From Sisyra terminalis (taxonomy: Eukaryota > Arthropoda > Insecta > Neuroptera > Sisyridae): DNA of 64,000 nucleotides. Position 1 is the first letter of the stretch. Every line of letters begins with the position of its first letter. The DNA lies in NCBI GenBank assembly GCA_958496175.1, contig OY292278.1, positions 15,810,001-15,874,000 on the forward strand, given 5' to 3'. Shown in pieces: positions 24,708 to 38,300 of the stretch. The translations under genes and the position numbers were made by a program. Under the pieces are notes generated by a model, which was given only the letters and a program-made list of their open reading frames with translations, ran no database searches and was not told the DNA's origin.

Positions 24708-26332
24708 TCGAACAATCAGCAACATTTACAACACTTTAACAACAAAATAATAATAATAATAAAATGGGAAGAAAGCAAAGCAAAACATTCTCACTTTATC
24801 GTCTTTTTTTCATTTCGATACTATGAGTCGCATTTTTTTAACTTCACTCTAAACACTTAAAAAAGATTTTCAAATAGGACATTATGTCAAATAGATTTTA
24901 ATTTATTATTATTATTATTACATGAGTATGTGCGTTCCCATTTATTAAGTTTAAATTCGTGAAACCTAAAAATAATTTGTTATTTGTATATTTGAGAAAT
25001 ATAAAAGAAAAACTGACATTTTTTGCGAGAGACGAGTTGAAAGAGAGAATTTAAACAAAGTGGCGTGATATCAGTGTAAAATGTATAATAAATTTATTCT
25101 TATAAATATAAAATATTATATAATATATATACTAAATATTATGTAAACTTACACAAAACAAAAAAAAAATATAGGCCGGTCTATCGGGATTATCCTTATA
25201 ATTATAATTATTATATTTACAATTATTATTCTTATAAAATATATATATACATATATACATATATATTACTCTCAATTTTAATAAAAAAAAAATTGTTTTC
25301 TTCTTTGAATAAAAGAAATGATTTATAAATATTTTTAAAAGAAATTGTAAAAACGCTGATAAATTACAAAACAGTAACGACGATCTTGATTCAATAAAAC
25401 TGAAGAAATAATCTTACAATTGAATTTCGCGTTTAAATGAAAGAAAAATCGATTGTATTTGTTTAAAACTCTACGTAACTACAAACGAAGCTCTACAAGT
25501 GCGACAAATCGATGCATTCTACAAATTCCACTTGTAATTTTAAAACATAGCAAAACCAGTTTTATCATTCAGCAAACGGAATACGCGATGTCATAGGCCA
25601 CAGCTATTATTATCTATGAAATTACTCACAATCGAATGTGTTTTACTAAGAAATTTATTATTTTTAATAATGTTTATCTCATAGGACATAATTATCTTTA
25701 AAAAAAAAGGAAAAGCAAAAAAAAAATAAATCATGTAAAATATTATGTAATCAGAAACTCTTAATGAGGAAAACATTTTCGATAAAAATAAACTCTAAAA
25801 GAATTATAGCAAATTTATTATTTCCAATTCAATTTTTTTAGGCGAAAAATCGAATTTTCCGCTTTGTTATTTTTCTATGTACATATTACTCTAATAATAT
25901 AAAAACTAGAAATTCGTATTGCTGTTTTGTAAAATTTGATGGTTTAAATAATACAAATAGATAGATCAATTAATTTATAATAATTAAATATGGAAATAAA
26001 TTGCACGTAATTTGTACAGTGTTTATTAAATAAATAAACAAAAGGAAATAAACGTTTTAAATGTACGCATTTTTGTGTGTCTTTTCTTTCAAATTTCCTG
26101 CCTATTCGTCTATCTAGTACGTGGATATCAATGTAGATGGTGCCACAATCGTCTGTTTACCTTGACGATTAAAAAAAGGAACACACACGTAGAAAACAAT
26201 ATTTATTTTTACAATTTCTACATAAAAGTAGTGATTATAAAAATGTCAACAGAGAAAATAGTTTAAAAATTAAACGCGCGAAATTCGTTTATTAAAAAAA
26301 ATTAGTATACTTTGTAAGTGATAAAAAATATA
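24708..26332. other. Rab5 3' untranslated region and intergenic stretch
   Basis: Extremely AT-rich, with (AAT)n at 24748-24762 and (TTA)n near 24906-24919, and several AATAAA signals (for example near 25394, 25785 and 26030). No gene is seen. The Rab5 transcript end probably lies here. Upstream of 26333 should be the promoter of the large coiled-coil gene. Confidence 0.4.
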
Positions 26333-29300
26333 ATGTATTTAGTGAACGGAGATCGAAACCCTCAAATGGACGAGACGAGAGGTAACAATACCAGATATAA
26401 CCTCAACAATGAAACCCGAAGGCAACAGAAACAACCGAGCACGAGGTCAGAGCCTTGCAAAGCCGATATTAATGGCAAAAATTGTGGCGAAACGGATACT
26501 TTGGCGATTTTAAATGAGTTCCAAAAGTTGTACGAAGATAAATTAACCGAAATCGACCAAAATGAAGGAACAAACTACAAGAAATCACAGGTGCTATTTT
26601 TTTTCATTGTTACATTACAAATCTCTTAAATAACAATAAAAATTAACAAAAAAACCATTTCAATAAGCTAAACTTAACAATGGCTCTACCCTATGACTAA
26701 AATTTCAGGTTTTTTCCCATAATTTTTCCCTATGTTTCAATTCGCTGGAGTCGACAGATCCTAGTTGTCTTATTTATCTATATCTGTGAAAAGAAATAAA
26801 AGATATTACAGTGAAAAATATAACAAAAAATGTTTAATATGTATTGTTTATTAAACAAAAGAAACAGTAAGGCATTTGATCATGCTCAGAATTTAAAATT
26901 TATTCCTAGTAACAATCGTTGATTTGCTTGATTTTTGCAAAAACCCGAATCATGTAACTCTTGAAGTGAAATTAAAAAAAATCACTCTAGCTTGCAAATT
27001 TAATTAATGTACTTATTTAAATTGGGGATAACAGATAAGGAACTGGGGATAAACAGCTTTGGAATTGAAATTATCGGAATGCACTTAGTGCGACGAGTGC
27101 TGAGGTTCGCCAGGAACAATAGGAACCTAGGAAGCACAATTAGCCCTGAGGCTACAGTGTTGAGGTGGAAGTTTATCAGGATGATTTGGAAGTGTTTTTG
27201 GTCGACTTATACAAATAGGATTATGGAAAAAACCAATTACCGGTACTATTTTACTACCAAATTCTCGAAGATCGAAATTTCAGAGCTATATTTCCAAACG
27301 TTGAAATTGCATTCGGAATGCATTTGGTTTTGATGGTATTAAATATTATAAAAAATAGGCTTCGGACCACGATGGGATAAAACCGTCTATCAAAGTTTTC
27401 TCTCCTGAGCAATGAAAGTGATTTTCTTCGAAAACTCGAATTCAGCGAAATTATCAATGATTTTTCGGCGAAATTAGCTTGGAAAGTTCCGTTCGTTAAC
27501 GCTAAAATTTAATTTCAGATAATTGTTGTTTCCGATTATATTTATTTGTTTGTTAAATAATAAGAGAATCAATTAGCTTCACAATAAATCATTTTTTGGA
27601 AAACTCAACTGAAAAATTACCTCCACTTTGTTGCCCCGAGGCCTTCAGAACTCTAAACCCAGCGCTGCATAGGGGTGTCAAATAATAAAGATAAATAATA
27701 ATAAGAATACTAAATGTTTTAATAATCGTTTATTAGTCAAGTACCCTTGTTTAAATAACAATGAAAGGAAATAATTTAAACTTAAATTTTGGTATCCCTT
27801 TTTCCATGCATTAATACAAGTTATCAAAAATTATATTCCCAGTGACTAGTTGCTGAGTTTGTTGAAGTTAATATAAAGTTTTAGAGAATTAGTGGAAACA
27901 GCAATTTGCGAAAATGATTTATAGCTTATAATTGAAATGGACTATAGGGATTATATGAGAAGCATGAGATCATTTCAATTGAATTAAATCGTGCAGTTTG
28001 AAACCTTTAAAAATGGGGAGTGCTAAAGAGGCGTAATGCCTTGTAGGGATGACGAATTTATTAAATTGAATCAATTGATTTTGACTACATGCACAAAAGT
28101 GTATGATGCATTTATTGAATTGAAAAGAATAAAAACGCTGTTGGATTAATCAATTAATATTAAATATTTTATTAATTCAGTAGTCGTCCCAGACGCGAAA
28201 TCAGAAGAAACGATCCCTTCTTTAAATCAAATAAAATCGGATTGTTTCATTTAGATCTTGTGATATTTTCTTGATACAATAATCAACAAATATGTAAATA
28301 ACCATTAAATTCAAATCATCACTTTTTAACAGGACTAACAGACGAGGGGAAATACTTTTTTTTGTTTCACTTGTAAAAATCTATTGTGTACTATGTATTT
28401 TTTTTAATTTATGTATATTTTTTCCCTACTTTTATTATTCATTCATGACCAATCTAAACAGACATTTTTTTAAAAATTTGGATAGCTTAGATAAATTGAA
28501 CTATGCAACGTTGGTTGCCTATGCAATGCAATTTTCTAAATGTTAATACTGATAAAATGCTGATTGTTTTTTTGGGCTTTCAAGGGACCTGGATGGGTAT
28601 ATTGTATAGCTATTGTGTTATAATATTGTTTGAATTTCTTTGCTGCCGTTAACTTGTTATCTTTCGCCCATATTCGCCCAACTCGGGGGCCTTAGCTTTA
28701 GGCATGATAATAGGAGCAGCCCTGTTAAAAAAACAATTTGGAATTGTTACATTTAAAATGTCTGTAATGATTCCAAATGGTTTCAAAATATTTTTATGAA
28801 CAGCAAATTGTCTTTCCCCTACCATTTTAAAATGACGGAGATGCAACTTAAAAACGTAGAATATAAAGGGATATAGGTATATGTTGTCTTTGTTTTACTC
28901 TATCAGGACTTATCAATTTACTTCTTGCAGGAGAAGTTGAGGTCGAGCTGAAAGGAGTTATTATTGGCGGTAAAATAAAAATTCAATTAGCATCCTTTTT
29001 ATAGACTGATAATTCTCTAAGTATACATGTCCTGTTGCCAAAGGCGGAGGCAGGATTTTTTTCTGGGGGGGAGGCACAATATCATCTTTCATTTGCAAGT
29101 ACGTGAAAGGGATCACGAAAAAAATTCGCAGTTCCATCCAGAAATAGACTAGAGCTTCATTAATGTTCTTTCTGTTATTTTATTCATATATTTTTACAAC
29201 TCTAATAATTTGATTTGCTTCTAAGTATGTACTGTTATAGAATCTCCACAATACACAAAAATACCCCTCCCCCCAAATCCGCCCTTGCCTGTTGTAAAAA

Positions 29301-32300
29301 TTTCATTATATATTTTCAAATAATCGAAGTTATTCTAAGTAAATGAAAAGCGTTTATTAGAAACTAAATATATTGATGCAAACAGTGCGTGGAAACATAA
29401 TACAGAATATGAGAAATCATTCATTTACGGGCCATGTTTATATCTTTGTCTTTTTTTGTTACATGCAAATCAGCTTTTCTATCACTTATTTTTCTATCAT
29501 CCTAGTTAGAATGCTTCAACCTATTGTTAAATATGTTTAAATAGATCATTAGAGACAATTAAAATTATCCATTTTTAACAGGGATGTACCCTAAACTTAT
29601 TAAAATTTACATTTTCTCATCAATTAAGTAAAGGAAATAAATTTGAAATGTTATTTTCTGTCCTGGTTCTGTTCTACCTTAATTATGTTATATCCTTGTT
29701 CTGTTGTGTTAAATTCTATTCCATTATTGTTCAGATTTATTCGGTCACGATTTTTCATTTATTTACCTGGTTTTTAGACTTATATATCCTAATTTTAAAT
29801 TATTAGAAGAAGTTAATGCTGATTTTTTTTTATAATACTTGTTTTTTTTTTTTAGATGAGAGAAGAAGTGTTGCGAGAATGGGTTATGGATTTAACCGAA
29901 CAAAATACTATGTTGGTTCAAGCCGTCGAGGAACTCGAACAAGAAGCCTCTCATCGGGTCGAGTTATTGGAAGATAAAATTCGGGAATCTTGCCATACGG
30001 CATATAGTGCAATGACTGCTGTAAATAACTTAAAAAAAATATTTTTACAATTATTAAAAAGAAAAAAATATTAATATATTTAGACCAGCGATGTTCAGAC
30101 TTTGGCCAATGATGTCCAGAATCTGTTGGAGGTGATTCGGCGAGCCCGCGAAAACGGAGTTTGGGATGCAGACGGTTTAACTTTCTACCATGTTACCTGT
30201 GTGGATATTTTCGGGGTTCCCTGTCCAGCTGGTGTATGCCAGTATGTGCTTTCCTGTTATAATCCTTTTTTATGTCTTTAATTTTTGAACTGCTCTTTTT
30301 CTAATTTCTAGACCAATGACCACAAAATCTTCTCATCGGACTGTAAAGGTATCACAGAACTTAATCATTTATTAAAATATTCATACAAAAGCCATTTGCA
30401 GTTTTTATTAATCATTTTCTTTTCAAATAAGCTCTGTTGACTTGTAAATTTACAAATCGAGTGATAACTTTAAATAAAATATGAACTAAACTAGGATTAT
30501 TATTTTTGAAAATATATTCAAATTAGGTAACTGGAGCTGTAGATGATTCAGTGTTGAGATCGAAGCTGGAAATGTCGGAAAAGGATGTAGCGAATTTGCA
30601 GAATGAGCTCCAAGCAGCTCAGCTGCAGCTAAAGCAGCGGCATCGTGATACTGAGGAATTGAAGTCGGAAATTAGTAAAATGAATCAGGTCTGTGTTTCT
30701 TTGTTCGAATTTCAGTTTTGCTTTTTGGCTTTGTAAATGGTGAGAGAGTTATTTTTAGTCGGCACGAGATATGCGTGATGCACTCACGGCCGAAGTCGCC
30801 GACAAATACGACAGCTTGCGAGCACTCCGACGCCAATATCAGTTTCTGGAAGAACAGTGTTGTCAGTTGGACAAACAAGCCCACTTCAAAGACGACATCA
30901 TCAAGGAAATGAGAAAGGAATTACGTGCCTTAAAAAATAAAGTAAGTATTTTTAAATGTCTTTGTTCATCAACATTTTTCCTAACATTTCTCTTTTAAAG
31001 ACCCAGAAACGAAGTAGTTCCGCGTCTGAATATTTTACGGCCTCATCCAAATCCCTTTCTACATCTTCGAAATGCCCTCTCAACAGTAACCCGACTATAA
31101 ATGGAAATGAAACATTCCCTTTGCATAACATGATTAGTAAAGAAAAACCAGAACGATTAACTGATTTAAAAGCGGCCACACTTCTTGAAGACTTATTCCC
31201 TTTTAAATCCAAATTAAAAGCGACCTATCAGGATCTAACAGTGGAAAACAAATTATTTTCGCATGGATCTGGAGATCATCCTCTAACATTTTAAACCTAA
31301 TTTATACAGTGATTTAAAAAATAAATTTTTGCTTGTTATTGCTTTGCTTTCCATTAATTGTAAAATTCACTCAGGATTATTTTATTTGTTTGTTAATTTA
31401 GGAAGAAAATTCATTAGTGCCACTGCCTCCTCAACGCTTAATCACAGATTTGGCGCAATATCGTAATCAGCTTTTAGCCGCCAAAACAGCTCTCGAAACC
31501 ATGAAAGAACATGTGGATAGTCGGTATGGATGTGCTTGTCAAAAAGAGCAGGAAATCGGGCAGTTGGAGGAGACGTTGATGTGTCTTTTACAATCAATTC
31601 AGGGGACGTGTGATGAGTTGGAACAGTTGGAAGGTGTTTCATGTCGGGATGAGGAAATGGATGTTCGGATGGATCAGGCTCGTGAACGACTTCTTCAATT
31701 AGAATCTGATTATCGATCTACTGGCAATGTAGAATCGTTGCATGAAATGCTCGAAGAAGTTAAAGTCTCGGATATGATAATTCGAATTAAGGAAAAGAAT
31801 ATTATGAATCAGGACCAGCTTTATTTGAAAATAAAAAATATGCTGAAACGTACTAAACAAGAATTGAAAACATTGCGGAAACAAGCGGAAGAATATGTAA
31901 GAAAATTTTGTATATGCTTTTTATTTTATAGTCGTTTTAAAACTAATAAAATCTGTACTTATTGTTTATGCTTTACTAACTGCATTTTCGGAAATTGGTG
32001 AGAAGTTTGTCCCAATATCACAATAGAATATTTCTAAAATTCACAAAAGGATTGACAAAACAACTGTAGAAAAATGAAGCATTTAAAATATTAGTTTGTT
32101 TCATTATTTATTACCAGAAATTGTGAGAATTTATATAATTTTTTATCCCTTCTGAACCTAGATCTCATTATTTTGTATTGAAATCCTTTACTATCTTCGT
32201 TTTAAAAAATAGACTCTTGTAACAGCTTCTTAAAGTTATCACCTCAGCTTTTGATTTTACAAAATTTTTTTTACTCATTCGTTTGTTCGTTTTTAGTTTT

Positions 32301-35300
32301 GGTATAAAAAAAAAATAAATTTGAGGAAATAGAAACCTAAAGCTACCCCTTCATCTTTAAATTCGGTATTTTTTCTTTGGAGATGATATATTTCTATAGT
32401 CTATAGTCCTTGAACTGTTGTATTTTTTAAGAAAAAGCCAACAATACAAGAAAATGCCTTACATAAAAATAAGCACACCATTATATTCCATCGCTTAAAC
32501 ATGGAATATTAAGACATCCATGGGAAATTGGAGGGGCTGATTTCTATTCACACAAATTAGTTTAAAAAAAAAATGATGTTTGATAGATTATAAAGTTTCT
32601 AATCTGAAAAATAAAAAATATTTTTTTTCAAAATGCCGAATGCTTCAGAGGCCAAGCGTGAATGTTAAACTTATTTTTAGAAATTTAAAACTTTGAAACC
32701 GATTTTTGAAAGTTTACATCGCTAATTTTTACTTATTTTCGATTGTTCGAGAAGAATTGGCGTTTGTTCGTTCCTAGATATTAATATTTCTCAAATTAAA
32801 AAGTAGCGATATTACAAGTGACTAGTGATTTTATGATCACAAACAGCTACTATGGTTACCATGTTCCGCAGTTTGCCGGTAGATGACAAGACGCGAAGTC
32901 GGCATGGTTAATCAAACCTTAGAATTCAAATACATTAATAAATACTGTTTCATACGAAAATGTATTAAATTTTTGTCATCTAATATTTTTATTGATCTAT
33001 TTGAGTTTTTGTATTTGATTTGTCATTTATTTATCTACTTAGATGACCATTAGAAGTGTATGTGCAATTCTATGTAGTAGATAATATTGAGCACATATAA
33101 CGAAGGGCAGATTCAGGATTTTTTTTGGGGGGAGGGTACAATATCATCTTTCATTTGTAAGGGATGCAACAAAAAAATTCGCAATTCCAGCAATTCTGTT
33201 ATTTTATTCATATATTTTTACAACTCTAATAATTTAATTTGCTTCTAAGTATGTACTGTGATGGAATCTCCACAGTATACAAAAACACCGTAGGGGGCAC
33301 GTGCTCCCGTGCCCCCGTTCCTCCCCCCCCCAATCCGTCCTTGCATATAACCACCGAAAATATAACAATTTTGTTATGATCATTAGTGAAAATTTCTCGT
33401 CGATTCCCATAAATTCGAAAAAAATGGCAACACTGGACTTATTTGATTTCATTAACTTCATTGCTGAACCCACGTTCCGTCATCTACTGGTAAACGACGG
33501 AACATAGTAACTGTTTGTGATCTTTAAATCACTTTCCACTTATAATAGAAATACCAATATCTAGGAACGAACCAATGCCATTTTTTCTCTTAAAATATCA
33601 ACTTTACGAAGCCGTATACCCATCCACATCTGGCTAAACTTTCTGTGAACTAAACCAAATATTATTCCAATTTTTTTTATAATTGTTAAATAAATTATTG
33701 TTGAACTTTTAGTTGGTGGAAAAGAAAGAGATTGAAGCACGGGCACTAACGGCAGAAACGAAAATTGATCAAATCAAAAATGAGCTGCTGGATGTTTATG
33801 AAAGTTTTAAATTTGCCATTCCAACGTTGGAGGTTCCAGAACAAAGCCATTCCCGAGATTATGAGAGCGATTCTAAAAAAGGGAACACTTTGAACAAATT
33901 GCGTGAAACCGTTGAATATTTGCAGAGTGAATTGAATACTTTAAATGAGAAAGTATAATATTTTTTAAAGAAAAGTGGAGTCAATGGAGATTTTTCTTAT
34001 AAAGTTCTTCGAAATAGCTACGTATTTAAGTTGTTAAAATGGCAATATTGTGAGTTTGTCATTGGAAATAGTTCTGTATAGTATTATCATCTTTTACCCC
34101 TATGTTATATGCAATCTCTAAACTGCTATGAAATCTGTTTTGCATTAGATCTCTACTTAACATAGCTTCATTGACTCCTCTAAGGCTTAGAAAAAAAGTT
34201 ATTTATATTATGGATAATATGTTTTAGACTCAATTTAATGGAAATGTGGAGAGTCAATTAAGTAATCAAGAAGAAGTGGTAAGTTCAAAATATCAAATTC
34301 TTTGCGTTTTAGACATTTAATGTTATTTTTTTCATTGAAAATTTCAGATTTCAAATCTAAAGCAAGTTGTTAATTACCAACAAAATACAATTGACGAATT
34401 GGAAAAGCAATACAATGAAAGTAACGTTGCAGTAAGTTAAAATAATTTTTTCTTTGGCTTGAATAATAAACTTTTCCACTTAGCCATTTGTTTTTTGTTC
34501 CTCGTATGATTCGATGAAATCTTTATCTTTTAGCATGAAACTAAAGCGGAACAAAAATCAAATTGTGCTGCTAAAGTGATCGAATGTGATAATCAAATGA
34601 AACCGTCCAAAACTGTGCTAGATTCTTCTAATTTATTAAAAACCGATAAAATTAGTGATAAAACTGATGAAATGTTGTCGTGGGATTGGCCTAAGACAGA
34701 CGTTTTACGAGCACGTGCTACTAAAAATAGTAATCGATGTTGAAGGCTTTTTTTAAGTAGGTGCTTTACTTATACCAGGGTTTCTTATACTTTTACAATG
34801 TGAGGGCTCCACGATATTTGTAACAATTTTATGGAATCCCATAACCATTACAGACATATTTATTTTTAGAGCTTATGATATTGTAAATTTTTTTAACAAT
34901 TAACGAACGTAAAAATAATTGGCAACCTGTGCTACAGGTCTCGCGACCTCATTTGGGGTCGAAAGCCATAGTTTAAGAAACTCTGATTTATACGAATAAC
35001 GCTTAAGAAATTTACTTAACAAATATTTTTATATTGTAAGATTTGAAAAGGTAGTTTTATTGACTTGTTAACAATAAATTAAAAAGAAATTGAAGTAGTT
35101 TGTCTCATTTATGCATCCCTGTAACCCTAATGTGTGAAGTAATGGTAATGCAAATTGAAGATTTAACCGTAAGTATAAATGAAACTAAAATTTTCAGATA
35201 TTGAAAGATAAGCAAATAAAAATTGTTAGTTGATTTTCAGGTAAGGCTACAATCAGTGGCGTAGCTAGGTAACCAAGGGCCCTGGGGCAAATTAAAAAAT

Positions 35301-38300
35301 GGGGCCTCACTGCTATGTAAACTGATTAGGTTTTATCAAATAAAAATATGAAATATACAAACACTTTAAAAATGTTAAGCTACTTAAGCTCTTTTTTGTG
35401 CATTGCAGGACAGGTAATGAAAATATTAAACAGTAACGACATAAATTACAATTAATACTTGGTGTAGGTTTGGCTAATATAACGAAATAGGAGAAGATCA
35501 AGAGTTTATTATATAAAGGTCTGGCTTACCAACTGACTAAATAACAATTATATTTACAATTTTTTCCTAGCTTTATCGAGATTTCTGGTAAGGATTCGAG
35601 GGCCCCGGGGCACTGCCCCGCCTAGCCCTAGCTACGCCACTGGCTACAATCATGAAAAACTTTTGACTACTGTAAAATTACAGTCAAATACCGTTACAGT
35701 GATTTCCTTATTTTTAGAATCTAACTTTCATCGTACATTTGATCAAATTTTAAATAGCAAAAAGAATTGCTAAAAAAATAGGGCAAGCCTGTTTTAGAAC
35801 TGACCCCATTTTGGGGTATGGACTCTATAATGGTAAACACTTTAGTTGAAGTTGGAATTAGACCTGCTTTTCATTTAAACGTTCACCTCGCTTACCATTT
35901 GATTTCTATTTGAAAAATCATTGTTACCTTCTTATCCTTCTTATGAGCCTCATATGCCGTTATGGAAAAAAGTTGAGGAATGAATGAAAATCTGATCAAA
36001 CCGTAAAAGATTATGTTTGTCCATATAACAAGCTTGGACCAGATTTATGCACAGTTGGACCAAACCTGGGCTTATCCTGGTCCCACCATACTTTCCTATT
36101 TGGGTTATACTTTGGTATGCTTTCCGTGGTATAATATAGGACCTAAAAATTAAGAAATGTACAAAGTTGCTCTATAAAACTGTAATTTGAGCGTTGATTT
36201 TTTCATAGTGGTTTGAGAGGTATAATGTAAAGTAAACTTCACGTAGACCTAAAAAAAGGAGATGAAGAATTTTTTATCAGAATATTCTTCTAACTATCAA
36301 TAATCTTTATGGGATTTATCAAGTTCCAGAATATTTTAACCAATAATTGCCATACAATTATGTAATACTTGTGTGTAGGCTATCGTATTACTTCTTAATT
36401 ATTTCGATAACATTACAAAAGGTATTTAATCGAAAATCTATTGAATAGAGCCGATATCTTTGATTTGGACAATCTGTGGTATTTCGGCCATTATATAATA
36501 CTGAAAAATAAATAAACGGTAATAAACGTGCTGTCTAATAGGCAATAAAAACCAAAATTATAGCTTAAAACATAATTGGATACATTGGATTTTAAAAGTC
36601 GTTTAATTATCTTCCAGGGGCAAATATGGTAGTATACCTTTCTGATACATTTTTACGCATTACATAAAGATTTATCTTATTTTCCATGTTTTAAAGTAGG
36701 AATGCTAATGGATTCGATGATATCGATTTTGTTGACTTTCGAAAGATAAAAGCAGGGCTAAGCAAACTTCAGAATTCAAATATCCAACTATGCAAATATT
36801 CAACCAAGATTAAATGCACCATTAGATTTATAATTGAAGTTTCTATTTATGCACCACAAACTATGGAATGGACTAAAAAACTATAACTCCAATTCACGGA
36901 ATACATAATATTATGCCCACTTCATTTAATGAGTAATTTCACATATTGGAACGTGAATACTAGAAAAAATTAACACAAATTTTCCTACAATTCATTTTTA
37001 TTTGCTTATCCGACAAATCACTTCTGTAAAGAACCAAATATTTTGATTTCTCCTTTTTAGATTGAGCATCTCAATGATAATATTGCAGTGTTGGAAAACA
37101 ACAATTGGGAAATGGAAAAGGAAATATTTAAGCTTCTGCAAGATGAATTCGTTTTGGAAAAGCAACTCGAAAGTTTGTCACAACATTATAACTCGGCCTG
37201 GGTAGCCATTTCCATTAGAATCTTAAAGAAAAACATACTAATTTTTAAACTAATTTTAGCTATACTATCATTCCAAATATACTGACATGGTAAATAAAAC
37301 AAATATTAATGAATTTCCCATGCTTTTTATTCTCTTTGTATTCACTTTTTAATCTTTTAGAGTAAAACGATTGATTTCTATTTAAATCAATTGTTAAAGC
37401 TTGAATGCCATCTAAAGGAATCGGTGGGATTTCTTAGTTTACGTTTAGTTTAATTAATTTAAATTATTTAATGGTTTCTTTTAGGAAACGCGACGTCTTC
37501 AACTGCACCAAGAAATGATTGAAAAAAGTACAGTTTTGGAGGCAATGGCGCAGAATATCACAACAACTGACCTTAAAGTTGAAGAAACTGATTTGATTTT
37601 TGGAGAAATGAAAGCTAAAGTATAGAAGTTTTAATTAAACATGAAGCTCATAACTACAATTGATGACATTTTAGTTGTGCCATTGTAAAACTTTAAAAGA
37701 ATATATCAAAAAGCAGAAGAGAGAAATCGAAGAATTACAACAAAAAGATGCAAAGAATTGTGCTATACTTGCCGAGAGTGCACCATTGAGCAGTTTTAAA
37801 GAAGCAGAATATAAAATTATAAATCTTTCCAATATAATTGGGGCCCAAAATGATTTCATCGAAGAATTAAAGCAGCAATTGTTTGAGAAAGATGTAGAAA
37901 TTCAACAATTGAAAAATGAACTTTCCAGAATTATAAGTGTAAGTTTCGTGAAAGAAGTTTTCCACTTTGTGGAATTATTGACGGAATTATCACAAAACTA
38001 TTAAGTAATGCTTTAAATAACAATTTTGCATTTGGATTAACTTTAGAAGTTTTTTCTTTAGCTAGCTTACAGATTTCTTTTGGAACAAAGTTCAGACTAG
38101 TTTTAGAGCAGCCGGATTTAAATTATTTTATTAAATCCACATTTTTTTTAGGAACAAGAAGCTCTTCAGGCGGAACTTCAATGTAGCCTTTGTTGCAATG
38201 CTGAATTAAATTCACAACTAAATCAATCCATTCAAGAAAACCAGCAACTTAAAAATGTTCTTGAGGAGCAAAGAAAAGTATTGAATTCTTTATTTTCCAT

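Noticed and set aside
27007..27333. 108-codon plus frame in intron 1 of the coiled-coil gene
   Set aside because: No recognisable domain, no ATG or splice context in phase with neighbouring exons; probably chance or an unrecognised old repeat.
35110..35242. Possible micro-exons (VMVMQIEDLT and ILKDKQIKIVS) with GT/AG-like borders
   Set aside because: The second runs into a stop after 11 codons and the acceptors are poor. The flanking exons join in phase without them.
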